NCBI RefSeq assembly: GCF_019977355.1 | Contig: NZ_AP024655.1 | Location: 434,001-498,000 of the forward strand | Length of the DNA: 64,000 bases | From: Arthrobacter sp. NicSoilB8 | GTDB lineage: Bacteria > Actinomycetota > Actinomycetes > Actinomycetales > Micrococcaceae | Direction: 5' to 3' | Position numbers and translations under genes: made by a program | In this document: positions 9,054 through 16,784 of the stretch, piece by piece | Numbering within the stretch: the stretch's first letter is position 1 | Layout: every line of letters begins with the position of its first letter | The notes under the pieces: model-generated | What the model was told of the DNA's origin: nothing | Databases searched by the model: none | The model's input: only the letters and a program-made list of their open reading frames with translations

Positions 9054-9360
9054 GGGCAAACCTCGCTGAAGTCTCAGGCTGGAATGAGCGAGGTCGGATT
9101 TTGGCACATGAAAAAGCCCCTCTGCGGATCACCCAGCAGGCATGAGGCTACGTGCCAAAGGCCACTTTGGCAACACAAGTCACATCAATAACATAAACAA
9201 CAATGGTGTCATTTGGCCACGTGCGTCACGGGCGTGTCCTGTCGTCGGGCGGGCCGGAAGCAACGCCCAGCGGCGCCGGCAGCGCGACAAGCAGCAGGCC
9301 AGGCAGCCCGGGACGCCCGTGAAGACGCGGGCCGGCCGCGGGTGCGGACGCCGCCGTCGG
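9054..9360. promoter_or_regulatory. Promoter region of the NlpC/P60 gene with an 8-bp inverted repeat
   Basis: This ~300-base region has no gene. It is much more A/T-rich than its surroundings between about 9160 and 9215. It contains a perfect inverted repeat TGCCAAAG-GCCA-CTTTGGCA (9153-9172), a plausible operator or leader hairpin. Next to it, on the minus strand, lies TGTGACTTGTGTTGCC, which loosely resembles the GTCACA-type boxes of the actinobacterial cell-wall regulator MtrA; that link is an inference. No c-di-AMP riboswitch could be recognised. The part from about 9215 to 9360 lies beyond the CDF stop codon and shows nothing else. Confidence 0.45.
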
Positions 9361-10287
9361 TCAGGCGTGCTGGTGGGCCTCGTGCTCCGAGTGCGTGGCG
9401 GGCTCGAGCTGGAAGGTGCAGTGCTCCGTGTCGAAATGGGAGCCCAGGCAGGTGGTGAGCTTGTCCAGGACCCGGTCGGCGCCGCGGGCGCCGAGCGCCG
9501 CGTCCTCCACCACCACGTGGGCGGAGAAGACGGGGACGCCCGAGGTGATGGTCCAGATGTGGATGTCGTGGACGGACACCACTCCATCCACCGCGAGGAT
9601 GTGCTCGCGGATCATCTGGACGTCCACACCCTTGGGCGTGGCCTCGAGGAGCACGTCCACCACGTCGCGCAGCAGGTGCCAGGCCCGGGGCAGGATCATG
9701 AGGGCGATGAGGATCGATGCAATGGTGTCTGCCGACTGGAACCCGGTGACCATGATGACCACGGCCGCCGCGATGACGGCAAAGGATCCCAGCAGGTCGC
9801 CCAGGACTTCCAGGTAGGCGCCGCGGACGTTGAGGCTCTCCTTCTGGGCCCCGCGCAGGATCAGCAGGGACACCAGGTTGGCGACGGCGCCGAGGATCGC
9901 CGCGGAGAGCATGACGTCGGTGTGGACCTCCGGTGCTGAGCCGAGCCGGCGGATCGCCTCGGTGAAGATCACCACGGAAATGACGATCAGGACCAGGGCG
10001 TTTGCCAGTGCGGCCAGGACCTCGGCGCGCAGGTAGCCGTAGGTGCGCAGGTCGCTGGCGGGCCGGGTGGCGATCCAGGCGGCCAGCAGGGCGATGAACA
10101 CCCCGGCGGCGTCGGAGAGCATGTGCCCGGCGTCGGCAAGCAGTGCGAGGGAACCGGAGACGACGGCGCCGATGGTCTGCACCAGCACCACAGCGAGCGT
10201 GATGGCCAGGACGGCGATCAGGCGCTTCCGGTGCTTGGCAGTGCCCGTGGCAGTGATGCCGTGCGCGTGGCTGTGGTCGTGTCCCAT
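9361..10287 (-). CDS. Cation diffusion facilitator (Zn/Co/Cd efflux) transporter
   Basis: This 308-residue protein starts with a His-rich segment (MGHDHSHAHGI) and has six membrane helices. The metal-site motifs of the CDF family are present: LLADAGHMLSDAAGVFIAL in helix 2 (H and D ligands) and GDLLGSFAVIAAAVVI in helix 5. A cytoplasmic C-terminal domain follows (VDVQMIREHILAVDGV, DIHIWTITSG) and ends with a His-containing tail (HSEHEAHQHA). It should export divalent metal, most likely zinc, using proton exchange. ATG at 10287 was chosen because the His-rich leader is typical; an upstream in-frame start would add 22 unrelated residues. The gene sits 10 bases after the zincin gene on the same strand. 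Confidence 0.92.
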   Translation of the reverse strand: MGHDHSHAHGITATGTAKHRKRLIAVLAITLAVVLVQTIGAVVSGSLALLADAGHMLSDAAGVFIALLAAWIATRPASDLRTYGYLRAEVLAALANALVLIVISVVIFTEAIRRLGSAPEVHTDVMLSAAILGAVANLVSLLILRGAQKESLNVRGAYLEVLGDLLGSFAVIAAAVVIMVTGFQSADTIASILIALMILPRAWHLLRDVVDVLLEATPKGVDVQMIREHILAVDGVVSVHDIHIWTITSGVPVFSAHVVVEDAALGARGADRVLDKLTTCLGSHFDTEHCTFQLEPATHSEHEAHQHA

Positions 10288-10297
10288 GCCTATAAGG

Positions 10298-10744
10298 CTA
10301 GCCCCAGCCGAGCTCGTGCAGGCGTTCGTCGCCGATGCCGAAGTGGTGGGCAATCTCGTGCACCACGGTCACGGTGACTTCCTCGATCACGTCCTCCCGG
10401 GACGCGCAGATGTCCAGGATGGGCTGGCGGAAGATCGTGATCCGGTCCGGCAGGGAGCCGGCGTCCCACCAGGAGTCCCGTTCGGTCAGGGGAACCCCTT
10501 CATAGAGCCCCAGCAGCACGGTGTCCGGGTCCTCCCCGGGCTGCGGGGTGTAGTCATCCTCGATGAAGATCGCGACATTGTTCATGGTCTTGGCCAGCTC
10601 CGGCGGGATCCGGTCCAGGGCGTCCCGCACGGCGGCCTCGAAGTCGGCTTCCGACATCGGGAACGGTTCAGCGTCCGCCCCACGGCCTGCACCGTCCCCG
10701 CTGTCAGGAATGATCGGCAGGCCGGGCGGCAGGGACGAAGGCAT
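10298..10744 (-). CDS. Zincin-like metallopeptidase family protein
   Basis: This 148-residue protein belongs to the short actinobacterial zincin family of unknown substrate. The zinc-binding sequence is VVHEIAHHFGIGDERLHELG near the C-terminus, an HExxH helix with a downstream Asp/His/Glu-rich stretch. The central part reads MNNVAIFIEDDYTPQP and LLGLYEGVPL, as usual in this family. No signal peptide or membrane segment is present, so the protein should be cytoplasmic. It is packed between the CDF gene and the EamA gene on the same strand. Confidence 0.85.
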   Translation of the reverse strand: MPSSLPPGLPIIPDSGDGAGRGADAEPFPMSEADFEAAVRDALDRIPPELAKTMNNVAIFIEDDYTPQPGEDPDTVLLGLYEGVPLTERDSWWDAGSLPDRITIFRQPILDICASREDVIEEVTVTVVHEIAHHFGIGDERLHELGWG

Positions 10745-10753
10745 AGGAAAACT

Positions 10754-11734
10754 CTAGCGGGACCGGCGCCGGGTCAGTCCCACGCCCACAAGGCAGATCA
10801 CGCCGCCCACCAGGCCCCAAACGGTGGGAATCTCGCCGAGCACCAGCCAGGAAATCAGGATTGTGGTGCCCGGCACCAGGTAGGTGGTGGCGGCGAGGCG
10901 TCCCGCATCAATCAGGGAAAGGGCGTAGGCCCAGGTGGTGAAGGCGATCGCGGTGGGGAAGATGCCCAGATAGACCAGTCCCAGGGTCGCCGGCAGGGGA
11001 GCTGCCTGCAGCTCTGTGATTAGCTGGCCGCTGAAAGGCAGGCAGCAAATGGCGCCCACCATGATGCCGAACCACGTGGCCTGGGCGGCCGGGAACTTGC
11101 GGAGCACCGGCTTCTGGACAATGACGCTCACCGCGGCCAGCGCGGCCGCGAGCAGGCAGAGCAGCACGCCGGCCACGTCCGCCGTCGACCGCTGGCCGGA
11201 ACCCAGCGCGATCAGGGCGACGCCGCCGAAGGCTATCAGGCTGCCGATGATCAGCCAGCGCGGGAATCCCTCTTTGAGGATCACGCCGGCCATCACGGCG
11301 ACCAGGATGGGGTTGACGTTGATCAGCAGGGCGGCGGTGCCGGCGTCGAGCATGTGCTCTGCCGCGTTGAGGGCCACGTTGTAGCCGCCGAACCACATGA
11401 CGCCGTAGGCGAGGATGGGCCACCATTCGCGGCCCCGGGGCAGCCCCCGCAGCTTCGGCACCACCAGGAGGCCCAGCACGACGGCGGCGACCGCCAGCCG
11501 TCCAAGCGTCAGGGGGCCGGGGGAGAAGCTCGGGCCCACGGCCCGGATGCCGACGAAGGCGGAGGCCCACAGGACCACGGTGACCACGACGGCGGCGATG
11601 CCGAGCCTGCTGATCGGGGCCGGCTGTCCGGGAGGGGCCGGGGCGGGTGCGGGGGCGGGTGCGGGGGAGGCGTGCGGAGACCCTTCGTGGGGGCCTGCGG
11701 ACGGAGTGGGGCCGGATGCGGCGGTGGTAGCCAT
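10754..11734 (-). CDS. EamA/DMT-family transporter
   Basis: This 326-residue protein has an Ala/Pro-rich N-terminus of about 40 residues and then ten hydrophobic segments in two homologous halves, the hallmark of EamA drug/metabolite transporters. Typical stretches are VLWASAFVGIRAVGP in helix 1, WFGGYNVALNAAEHMLDAGTA before helix 4, and GEIPTVWGLVGGVICLVGVGLTRR at the end. Such proteins usually export small metabolites or amino acids. The substrate cannot be told. The gene is 9 bases upstream of the zincin gene, so the three minus-strand genes may form one transcript. Confidence 0.9.
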   Translation of the reverse strand: MATTAASGPTPSAGPHEGSPHASPAPAPAPAPAPPGQPAPISRLGIAAVVVTVVLWASAFVGIRAVGPSFSPGPLTLGRLAVAAVVLGLLVVPKLRGLPRGREWWPILAYGVMWFGGYNVALNAAEHMLDAGTAALLINVNPILVAVMAGVILKEGFPRWLIIGSLIAFGGVALIALGSGQRSTADVAGVLLCLLAAALAAVSVIVQKPVLRKFPAAQATWFGIMVGAICCLPFSGQLITELQAAPLPATLGLVYLGIFPTAIAFTTWAYALSLIDAGRLAATTYLVPGTTILISWLVLGEIPTVWGLVGGVICLVGVGLTRRRSR

Positions 11735-11820
11735 GCTGCCAATCTAGCCGGTGCCCCGACCTCCCGGCTGGCGGGAATCGGTCACGTCTAGTCGAGATCC
11801 TGCCAACATGCCGACTGGCC

Positions 11821-12699
11821 TCAGCGCAGAACGCGCGCCGCCGCCTGGACGGCGTCCGCGACCTCCGTCAACGCCGCCGAGCCGCGTCGCCATTGCTGCC
11901 AGTACAGGGCGACGTCCACGTGAGCGCGGGGCGCGAGGATCTCGAGCGTGCCGTTCGCGAGGTCTTCGCCGATTTCGATCTCGGGCATCATGCCCCAGCC
12001 CATGCCCCAGCGGATGGCATCGCCAAACTCCTGGGAGGCCGGCACGTAGTGCCGCGGCGGCTGCAGCGATACCCGGAGGCGGCGCAGCCAGCGGTCCTGC
12101 AGATCGTCCTTGCGGTCGTAGACCAGCACGGGGGCCGTGGCCAGGGCCGCTGCGGTCACGCCGGGTGCAAACCAGCGGCGGGCGAAATCGGGCGCGCACA
12201 CCGGCAGGTACCGCATGATGCCCAGCTTCCGGGACGAGCATCCGGGCACGGGCGTGGCCGTCTCCGTGATCGCGGCCGCCGCGGCGCCGGCGCGCAGCAG
12301 GTCCAGCGAGTGCTCCTGGTCTTCGCGCAGGATCTCCAGCTGGATGGTGCCGCTGGCCGCCGCAAGACCGGCCAGTGCCCAGGTGTGCAAGGAATCGCTG
12401 TTGATCACCAGGGTCAGGCGCGTTCGCCCGTGGGGTTCGTCCGGCTGCAGTTCCCCGGCGAGGTCCGCGGAGAGCAGCTCCAGCTGCCGGGCGAACCTCA
12501 CCACGGCCTGGCCGGACTCCGTGAGCCCCGCGGGCCGCGCCCGGGTCAGGACCGGCCGGCCGACGGCGGCCTCGAGGGCGCGGATCCGCTGGCTGATCGC
12601 CGAGGGCGTCACGGACAAGTGCGCGGCCGCGGCGTCGAAGCTTCCGTGCGTCACGATTGCGGCCAGCGTCCGGGCTTGCTCGGGGGCGATGTCGATCAT
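11821..12699 (-). CDS. LysR-type regulator, ArgP (IciA)/LysG-like
   Basis: This 292-residue LysR-family regulator has an N-terminal winged helix (LAAIVTHGSFDAAAAHLSVT then SAISQRIRALEAAVGRPVL) and a ligand-binding domain to the C-terminus. It is transcribed divergently from a LysE-type exporter with only 68 bases between them. This is the standard arrangement of lysG-lysE in Corynebacterium and argP-argO in enterics. It probably activates the exporter when lysine, arginine or histidine accumulates. ATG at 12699 is the only good start. Confidence 0.92.
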   Translation of the reverse strand: MIDIAPEQARTLAAIVTHGSFDAAAAHLSVTPSAISQRIRALEAAVGRPVLTRARPAGLTESGQAVVRFARQLELLSADLAGELQPDEPHGRTRLTLVINSDSLHTWALAGLAAASGTIQLEILREDQEHSLDLLRAGAAAAAITETATPVPGCSSRKLGIMRYLPVCAPDFARRWFAPGVTAAALATAPVLVYDRKDDLQDRWLRRLRVSLQPPRHYVPASQEFGDAIRWGMGWGMMPEIEIGEDLANGTLEILAPRAHVDVALYWQQWRRGSAALTEVADAVQAAARVLR

Positions 12700-12767
12700 T
12701 AGCTCATCTTATCTAGCGGAAGAATCTTTAACTGGTTTCATCTGACTCGCGGACCTACCGTGGAACG
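12700..12767. promoter_or_regulatory. Divergent promoter region between the ArgP-like and LysE-like genes
   Basis: This 68-base A/T-enriched spacer must hold both promoters and the regulator's site. TCATCTTATCTAG lies near the regulator start and GAATCTTTAACTGG in the middle. A T-N11-A type LysR box could lie here, but no single box stands out. Confidence 0.5.
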
Positions 12768-13370
12768 GTGATCCTCTCCCTGTTCTCAGGCCTCTCCGCC
12801 GGACTGTCCCTCATTGTCGCCATCGGAGCGCAAAACGCCTTTGTTCTCCGCCAGGGCATCCAGCGTTCGCACGTCGGCCTGGTGGTGGCGGTCTGCGCAG
12901 TGTCGGACCTGGTGCTCATCCTGCTGGGTGTCGCCGGCATCGGCGTCCTCCTGGACCGGGCGCCCGCCGCGCTCGTGGTGATCCGCTGGGCCGGGGCCGC
13001 CTTCCTCTTCGCATACGGGATGCTCGCGGCCCGGCGTGCGGTTCGGGGGCAGCAGATGGGCCACCCGTCCGACATGCCGGCCGGCGGCCGGGCGGCCGTG
13101 CTGGGCACCTGCCTGGCCTTCACCTGGCTGAACCCGCACGTCTATCTGGACACGGTGTTGCTGCTCGGGTCCCTCGCGGCCGCCCAGGGCGAGTCCGGGC
13201 GCTGGTGGTTTGCTGCCGGAGCCGGCTTCGGGAGCATTGCCTGGTTCACCGCCCTTGGCGTGGGAGCGCGTTTCCTTTCGTCGGTGTTCCGGCGGCGGGC
13301 GGCGTGGCGCGTGCTCGACGCCGGGATCGCCGTCGTGATGTTGACGCTGGCGGTGCTGCTGGTCGCCTGA
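12768..13370 (+). CDS. LysE/ArgO-family basic amino acid exporter
   Basis: This 200-residue membrane protein has the LysE family pattern of five to six helices. The N-terminus reads LFSGLSAGLSLIVAIGAQNAF (the GxQN signature), and the central motif is LAFTWLNPHVYLDTVLLLG. The NPH motif is diagnostic for the LysE/ArgO branch. It should export L-arginine or L-lysine driven by ion gradient. The start is GTG at 12768. The divergent ArgP-like neighbour supports the assignment. Confidence 0.93.
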   Translation: MILSLFSGLSAGLSLIVAIGAQNAFVLRQGIQRSHVGLVVAVCAVSDLVLILLGVAGIGVLLDRAPAALVVIRWAGAAFLFAYGMLAARRAVRGQQMGHPSDMPAGGRAAVLGTCLAFTWLNPHVYLDTVLLLGSLAAAQGESGRWWFAAGAGFGSIAWFTALGVGARFLSSVFRRRAAWRVLDAGIAVVMLTLAVLLVA

Positions 13371-13522
13371 GCACCGGGGCTCCCCGCCCCGCCCCGCCTG
13401 GCCGCCGTTCCGCCGATGCAAGGTGCGGGGACGGCGCAATCCGATCCGGATCCGGTTCCCAGCCCGGGGCGGGGGCCGGTAGGCCCTTGTCCGCGCAATG
13501 CGGCAGGTTCACGATTGCTGGC

Positions 13523-14068
13523 ATGACAGCATCCTCAGCTTCTGCCCGCGAAAGAAAGCGGGCAGCCATCGGGACTGCGGTCTTCGCAGCCGCCCCCGCG
13601 ACGGTCGCCGGCGTGGTGCCCTGGCTCCTCACCCGCTGGGACGTGAAGACCCCGGTCCCCGGCGGCGTGCCGGCGCAGATCACCGGCGCGCTGCTGATCG
13701 GTGCGGGCGCGGCGGTGATCGCGAACTCCTTTGTCCATTTCGCCACGGAGGGCGTCGGGACCCCGGCGCCATTTGCCCCGCCCAGGCAACTGGTGGTGGG
13801 CGGGCTCTACCGGTACGTGCGGAATCCGATGTATGTGTCCATCGCGGCGGCTGTCGCCGGGCAGGGGCTCCTGCTTGGCCAGCCGAAGCTCTTCGTGGCA
13901 CTGGGCCTCGGAACCGTCCCCGTGGTGGTGTTCGTCCGGCTGTACGAGGAGCCGGTACTGACCCGGACGTTCGGTGCGGCCTACGAGGAGTACCGCCGTA
14001 ACGTCCCGCGCTGGCTGCCCAGGCTCACGCCGTGGCGGCCCGAAAGTCCGGAGTCGGCCCTGGCCTAG
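13523..14068 (+). CDS. Isoprenylcysteine carboxyl methyltransferase (ICMT/PEMT-like) family membrane protein
   Basis: This 181-residue integral membrane protein has helices at about residues 15-35, 52-75 and 105-135. The signature of the ICMT/phospholipid methyltransferase family is GLYRYVRNPMYVSIAAAVAG, followed by the C-terminal EEPVLTRTFGAAYEEYRRNV. Bacterial members methylate unknown, probably isoprenoid or lipid, substrates using S-adenosylmethionine. ATG at 13523 is preferred because upstream sequence in the same frame is not protein-like. It converges on the PHP gene. Confidence 0.85.
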   Translation: MTASSASARERKRAAIGTAVFAAAPATVAGVVPWLLTRWDVKTPVPGGVPAQITGALLIGAGAAVIANSFVHFATEGVGTPAPFAPPRQLVVGGLYRYVRNPMYVSIAAAVAGQGLLLGQPKLFVALGLGTVPVVVFVRLYEEPVLTRTFGAAYEEYRRNVPRWLPRLTPWRPESPESALA

Positions 14069-14070
14069 GT

Positions 14071-14086
14071 GCCGGGTCTGCCCGGC
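14071..14086. terminator. Short GC-rich hairpin between convergent genes
   Basis: GCCGGG-TCTG-CCCGGC forms a perfect 6-bp stem with a 4-base loop, two bases after the methyltransferase stop. There is no T-run, so it may only assist termination. Confidence 0.4.
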
Positions 14087-14113
14087 CTGCGCCGGGCCGC
14101 GGGCGCGCGGCCC

Positions 14114-15133
14114 CTATCTGCCGCCTCCGGACCACTCCAGCAGCCGATCCAGCGGCCAGGTGGTGACGATCCGCTCGGCGGGGACGCCGTTCGCGGCCGC
14201 GCGTTCGGCGCCGTACTGCAGGAAATCCAGCTGGCCCGGAGCATGGGCGTCACTGTCGATGCTGAAGAGGCAGCCGGCCTCGAGGGCCAGCCGGATCAGC
14301 TCGTCCGGCGGGTCCTGCCGTTCGGGACGCGAATTGATTTCGACGGCGACAGTGTTCTCGGCGCACGCCGCGAACACGCGCTCGGCGTCGAACTCGGACG
14401 GCGGCCGGGTTCCCCGCGAGCCCTGCAGCAGCCGGCCGGTGCAGTGGCCGAGGATGTTCATGTGCGGATCGTTGATGGCGCCCAGCATCCTGTCGGTCAT
14501 GGTGCGCCGGTCGGAGCGGAGCTTCGAATGCACGCTCGCCACCACGATGTCCAGCCGGTCCAGCATGTCCGGGGACTGGTCCAGGGCGCCGTCCTCCAGG
14601 ATATCCACCTCGATCCCGGCCAGGAGGCGGAAGCCACCGCCGTCCCGATTGATGCCCGCAACCACGTCCAGCTGCTCCCGGAGGCGTTCGGCGCTCAGGC
14701 CGTTGGCGATTTTGAGGCTGGGGGAGTGGTCCGTCAGTGCGAGGTAGTCCCGGCCCAGCATCCGGGCGGCGTCGGCCATGAGTCCGATCGGGGACCCGCC
14801 GTCAGACCAGTCGCTGTGGCTGTGCAGGTCCCCACGGAGGTCGGAGCGCAGTTCGGCGCCCCCGGCCGCAAGGGGCTGCTGCCCGCGTTGGCGCAGGTCC
14901 TCAAGGTAGTCGGGTACGCCGCCGTCGACCGCCTGCGCGATGACTTCGAACGTCCTGTCCCCGATCCCCTTCATGCTCTTCAGCCTGCCGCTGCGTGCCC
15001 GCGCAGCGACCTCATCCGGTTCCAGGGCGCCGATAATCACGGCTGCCTTGCGGAACGCCTGAATCTTGAACGTGGGGGCCAGCTCGCGTTCCAGCCAGAA
15101 CGCAATCTCATTGAGGGCATCAACGGCATCCAT
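14114..15133 (-). CDS. PHP-domain phosphoesterase with PolX-like N-terminal HhH region
   Basis: This 339-residue protein begins with the helical domain seen at the N-terminus of bacterial PolX (FKIQAFRKAAVIIGALEPDE), which has a helix-hairpin-helix loop LKSMKGIGDRTFEVIAQAV near residue 58. The polymerase palm is absent, and a complete PHP domain follows directly. Metal-binding motifs are GDLHSHSDWSDGG, LALTDHSP, LLAGIEVDIL, VASVHSKLRSD, ILGHCTGR and SIDSDAHAPGQL. PHP domains are metal-dependent phosphoesterases or nucleases; a DNA-repair role is likely but unproven. ATG at 15133 starts exactly at the PolX-like helix. Confidence 0.85.
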   Translation of the reverse strand: MDAVDALNEIAFWLERELAPTFKIQAFRKAAVIIGALEPDEVAARARSGRLKSMKGIGDRTFEVIAQAVDGGVPDYLEDLRQRGQQPLAAGGAELRSDLRGDLHSHSDWSDGGSPIGLMADAARMLGRDYLALTDHSPSLKIANGLSAERLREQLDVVAGINRDGGGFRLLAGIEVDILEDGALDQSPDMLDRLDIVVASVHSKLRSDRRTMTDRMLGAINDPHMNILGHCTGRLLQGSRGTRPPSEFDAERVFAACAENTVAVEINSRPERQDPPDELIRLALEAGCLFSIDSDAHAPGQLDFLQYGAERAAANGVPAERIVTTWPLDRLLEWSGGGR

Positions 15134-15220
15134 CCGTCCATCTTGCACCCACCTTGGGCCCGCGATGCAGCCACCATGCACCGGTCTTGCCCCTGTCTTG
15201 CCCCTGCGGGGCGGCCGATT

Positions 15221-15250
15221 TTGGATAATCCGGGGGTGTGCCCTTATAGT
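15221..15250 (+). promoter_or_regulatory. Candidate promoter of the tRNA cluster
   Basis: TTGGAT (15221-15226) and TATAGT (15245-15250) are 18 bases apart, about 95 bases before tRNA-Glu. The leader contains a small GGC-TTCG-GCC hairpin near 15296. This is read by eye only. Confidence 0.45.
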
Positions 15251-15344
15251 TTTATAGTCCCGTTCGGAGGAACCTGCGAGGACAAAAACGAAAGGCTTCG
15301 GCCCTTAATTTTTGCCCTGATGAGTTAAACCGGATGGCGTTCTG

Positions 15345-15417
15345 GCCCCCATCGTCTAGCGGCCTAGGACACCGCCCTTTCACGGCGGCGGCACGGGTTC
15401 GAATCCCGTTGGGGGTA
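15345..15417 (+). tRNA. tRNA-Glu (anticodon UUC)
   Basis: A full cloverleaf can be drawn by hand. The acceptor stem is GCCCCCA with TGGGGGT and the discriminator is A. The anticodon stem is CCGCC/GGCGG with loop CTTTCAC, giving anticodon UUC. The T-arm contains GGGTTCGAATCCC. CCA is not encoded. It is the first gene of a three-tRNA cluster. Confidence 0.97.
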
Positions 15418-15531
15418 CGCAAGGAACTGGTCAAACCGGATGAAAAAGTCTGGTAGGCTAAAGGCCTTGAAAAATTGCAGTAGCGATACTGCAGACAGCA
15501 AGAAATATGCAGTACAAGCAGTAACAAGCAA

Positions 15532-15605
15532 GGCCCTGTAGCGCAGTTGGTTAGCGCGCCGCCCTGTCACGGCGGAGGTCGCGGGTTCAAGTCCCGTCAG
15601 GGTCG
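15532..15605 (+). tRNA. tRNA-Asp (anticodon GUC)
   Basis: The acceptor stem is GGCCCTG with CAGGGTC and the discriminator is G. The anticodon stem is CCGCC/GGCGG with loop CTGTCAC, giving GUC. The T-arm contains GGGTTCAAGTCCC. It lies about 115 bases after tRNA-Glu. Confidence 0.97.
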
Positions 15606-15653
15606 CTCTGATTGCCGGAAGAAATTCCGGCCGTCAAGGTGACGTGTCACCTA

Positions 15654-15729
15654 GGCTCTGTAGCTCAGTTGGTAGAGCGTTCGACTGAAAATCGAAAGGT
15701 CACCGGATCGACGCCGGTCGGAGCCACCA
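15654..15729 (+). tRNA. tRNA-Phe (anticodon GAA)
   Basis: The acceptor stem is GGCTCTG with CGGAGCC, including one T-G pair, and the discriminator is A. The anticodon loop is CTGAAAA, giving GAA. The bases following the discriminator spell CCA, so the 3' CCA appears to be encoded here, unlike in the two neighbours. Confidence 0.97.
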
Positions 15730-15734
15730 CTGAG

Positions 15735-15770
15735 AAGCATCAGTTCTTTCAGAACTGGTGCTTTTCTTCT
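15735..15770 (+). terminator. Rho-independent terminator after the tRNA cluster
   Basis: AAGCATCAGTTCT, loop TTC, AGAACTGGTGCTT form a 13-bp stem with one T-G pair, followed by TTCTTCTTT. It closes the tRNA-Glu/Asp/Phe transcript. Confidence 0.9.
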
Positions 15771-15875
15771 TTAACGCTGTCGGGTGTCCGGTCCGGGGTT
15801 CTGCGGACCGGGGAGGGACTAGGCGCCCCCGTAGCTGTCGCCCGGGCGAAAACTCCTGTCCCGTAGGATGCATGG

Positions 15876-16028
15876 ATGGGACTAATAATTGCGCTTCTTG
15901 TCATTTGGCTCGTTCTTTCTATTGTCGGTTTTGCCGTGAAGGGCCTGCTCTGGCTGGCACTGATTGCACTTGTCCTCTTTGTCGCCACCGGCGTTTGGGG
16001 ATGGGTGAAGCGCAAGGCCAGGGCCTGA
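15876..16028 (+). CDS. Small hydrophobic membrane protein (50 aa)
   Basis: From ATG at 15876 the frame gives 50 residues: MGLIIALLVIWLVLSIVGFA, then KGLLWLALIALVLFVATGVW, ending in a basic tail WVKRKARA. It has two hydrophobic segments with a Lys at the turn and a positively charged cytoplasmic end. No homologous function can be named. The gene is flanked by the tRNA terminator upstream and its own strong terminator downstream, which argues that it is a real, independently transcribed gene. Confidence 0.75.
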   Translation: MGLIIALLVIWLVLSIVGFAVKGLLWLALIALVLFVATGVWGWVKRKARA

Positions 16029-16050
16029 TTCTTCGCTTCGTCCTTGCCGG

Positions 16051-16090
16051 CGGCGGTTTGCATCAGAGGGTGCAGGCCGCCGCTTTTTTC
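16051..16090 (+). terminator. Rho-independent terminator after the small hydrophobic protein
   Basis: CGGCGGTTTGCA (16051-16062) pairs with TGCAGGCCGCCG (16071-16082) over 12 bp, with two T-G pairs and an 8-base loop. The stem is followed by CTTTTTTC. Confidence 0.9.
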
Positions 16091-16234
16091 TTGTTGCCTT
16101 AGGGCCGGCGGCGCCCGGTTGGGGGCCGGGCGGCCGGCCGGGCTAGACTCGCACGCTGGGGAAAGAACAGCAAGGCCGCCGGCAGCCCGGACCGGGCGGG
16201 CGGCGCAATCTCAACCGAAAAGTGATTCTGCAAC

Positions 16235-16693
16235 GTGATTTCGAAGAATATTGCCCGTCCTCTCGCCGCAACCGCCCTCCTCGCCGCGCTGGCCCTCACG
16301 GGCTGTTCGGCCCCACAGGCCGGCAGTGCGCCGTCGTCGGACGCGGCCCCCGCCACTGCTTCCGCTTCCGGCACGCCGAGCCCCAGCGCAACGTCCGGAC
16401 CGTTCGGCGGCTTCACCAGCGCCGCAGAGGCGTGCGCCAAGATCTCGGAGCAGGCCACCGGGGCCACTCTCCTTCCGCTCTCGGCGGCCCAGGGCAAGAC
16501 TGTGGAACTGGAGCAGTTCAAGACGGACTTGGCCGAGACAGCCGAGCGTGTTCCGGACAGCCTCAAGGCAGATTTCGCCCACCTCAATGAGGTTGCGGTG
16601 GCCGGCATCACCGACCAGACGGTGTTCTCCAGCGGAAAGCTCCAGGCCGCCATGGCGCCCGTCACCACCTGGATCGCCACGAACTGCAAGTAG
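16235..16693 (+). CDS. Small lipoprotein, first of a tandem paralogous pair
   Basis: This 152-residue protein has a lipoprotein signal (ATALLAALALTGCSAP, lipobox LTGC), a disordered Ser/Ala/Pro linker to about residue 55, and a helical domain. It is not a recognised family. Its core has a Cys in SAAEACAKISEQ and a second Cys as the penultimate residue (WIATNCK), so a disulfide between the first and last helix is likely. The start is GTG at 16235. The next gene encodes a longer paralogue with the same Cys pair and a similar C-terminus (WMQSHC). Confidence 0.8.
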   Translation: MISKNIARPLAATALLAALALTGCSAPQAGSAPSSDAAPATASASGTPSPSATSGPFGGFTSAAEACAKISEQATGATLLPLSAAQGKTVELEQFKTDLAETAERVPDSLKADFAHLNEVAVAGITDQTVFSSGKLQAAMAPVTTWIATNCK

Positions 16694-16784
16694 GTCCACC
16701 GGTCCTTCGGCACTGTTCCGAGCGGGTGTTCCGGTACTATTCTCGGGCTGCCGGAATACCTTGGATCTTGCCCGGAGGGCAATC

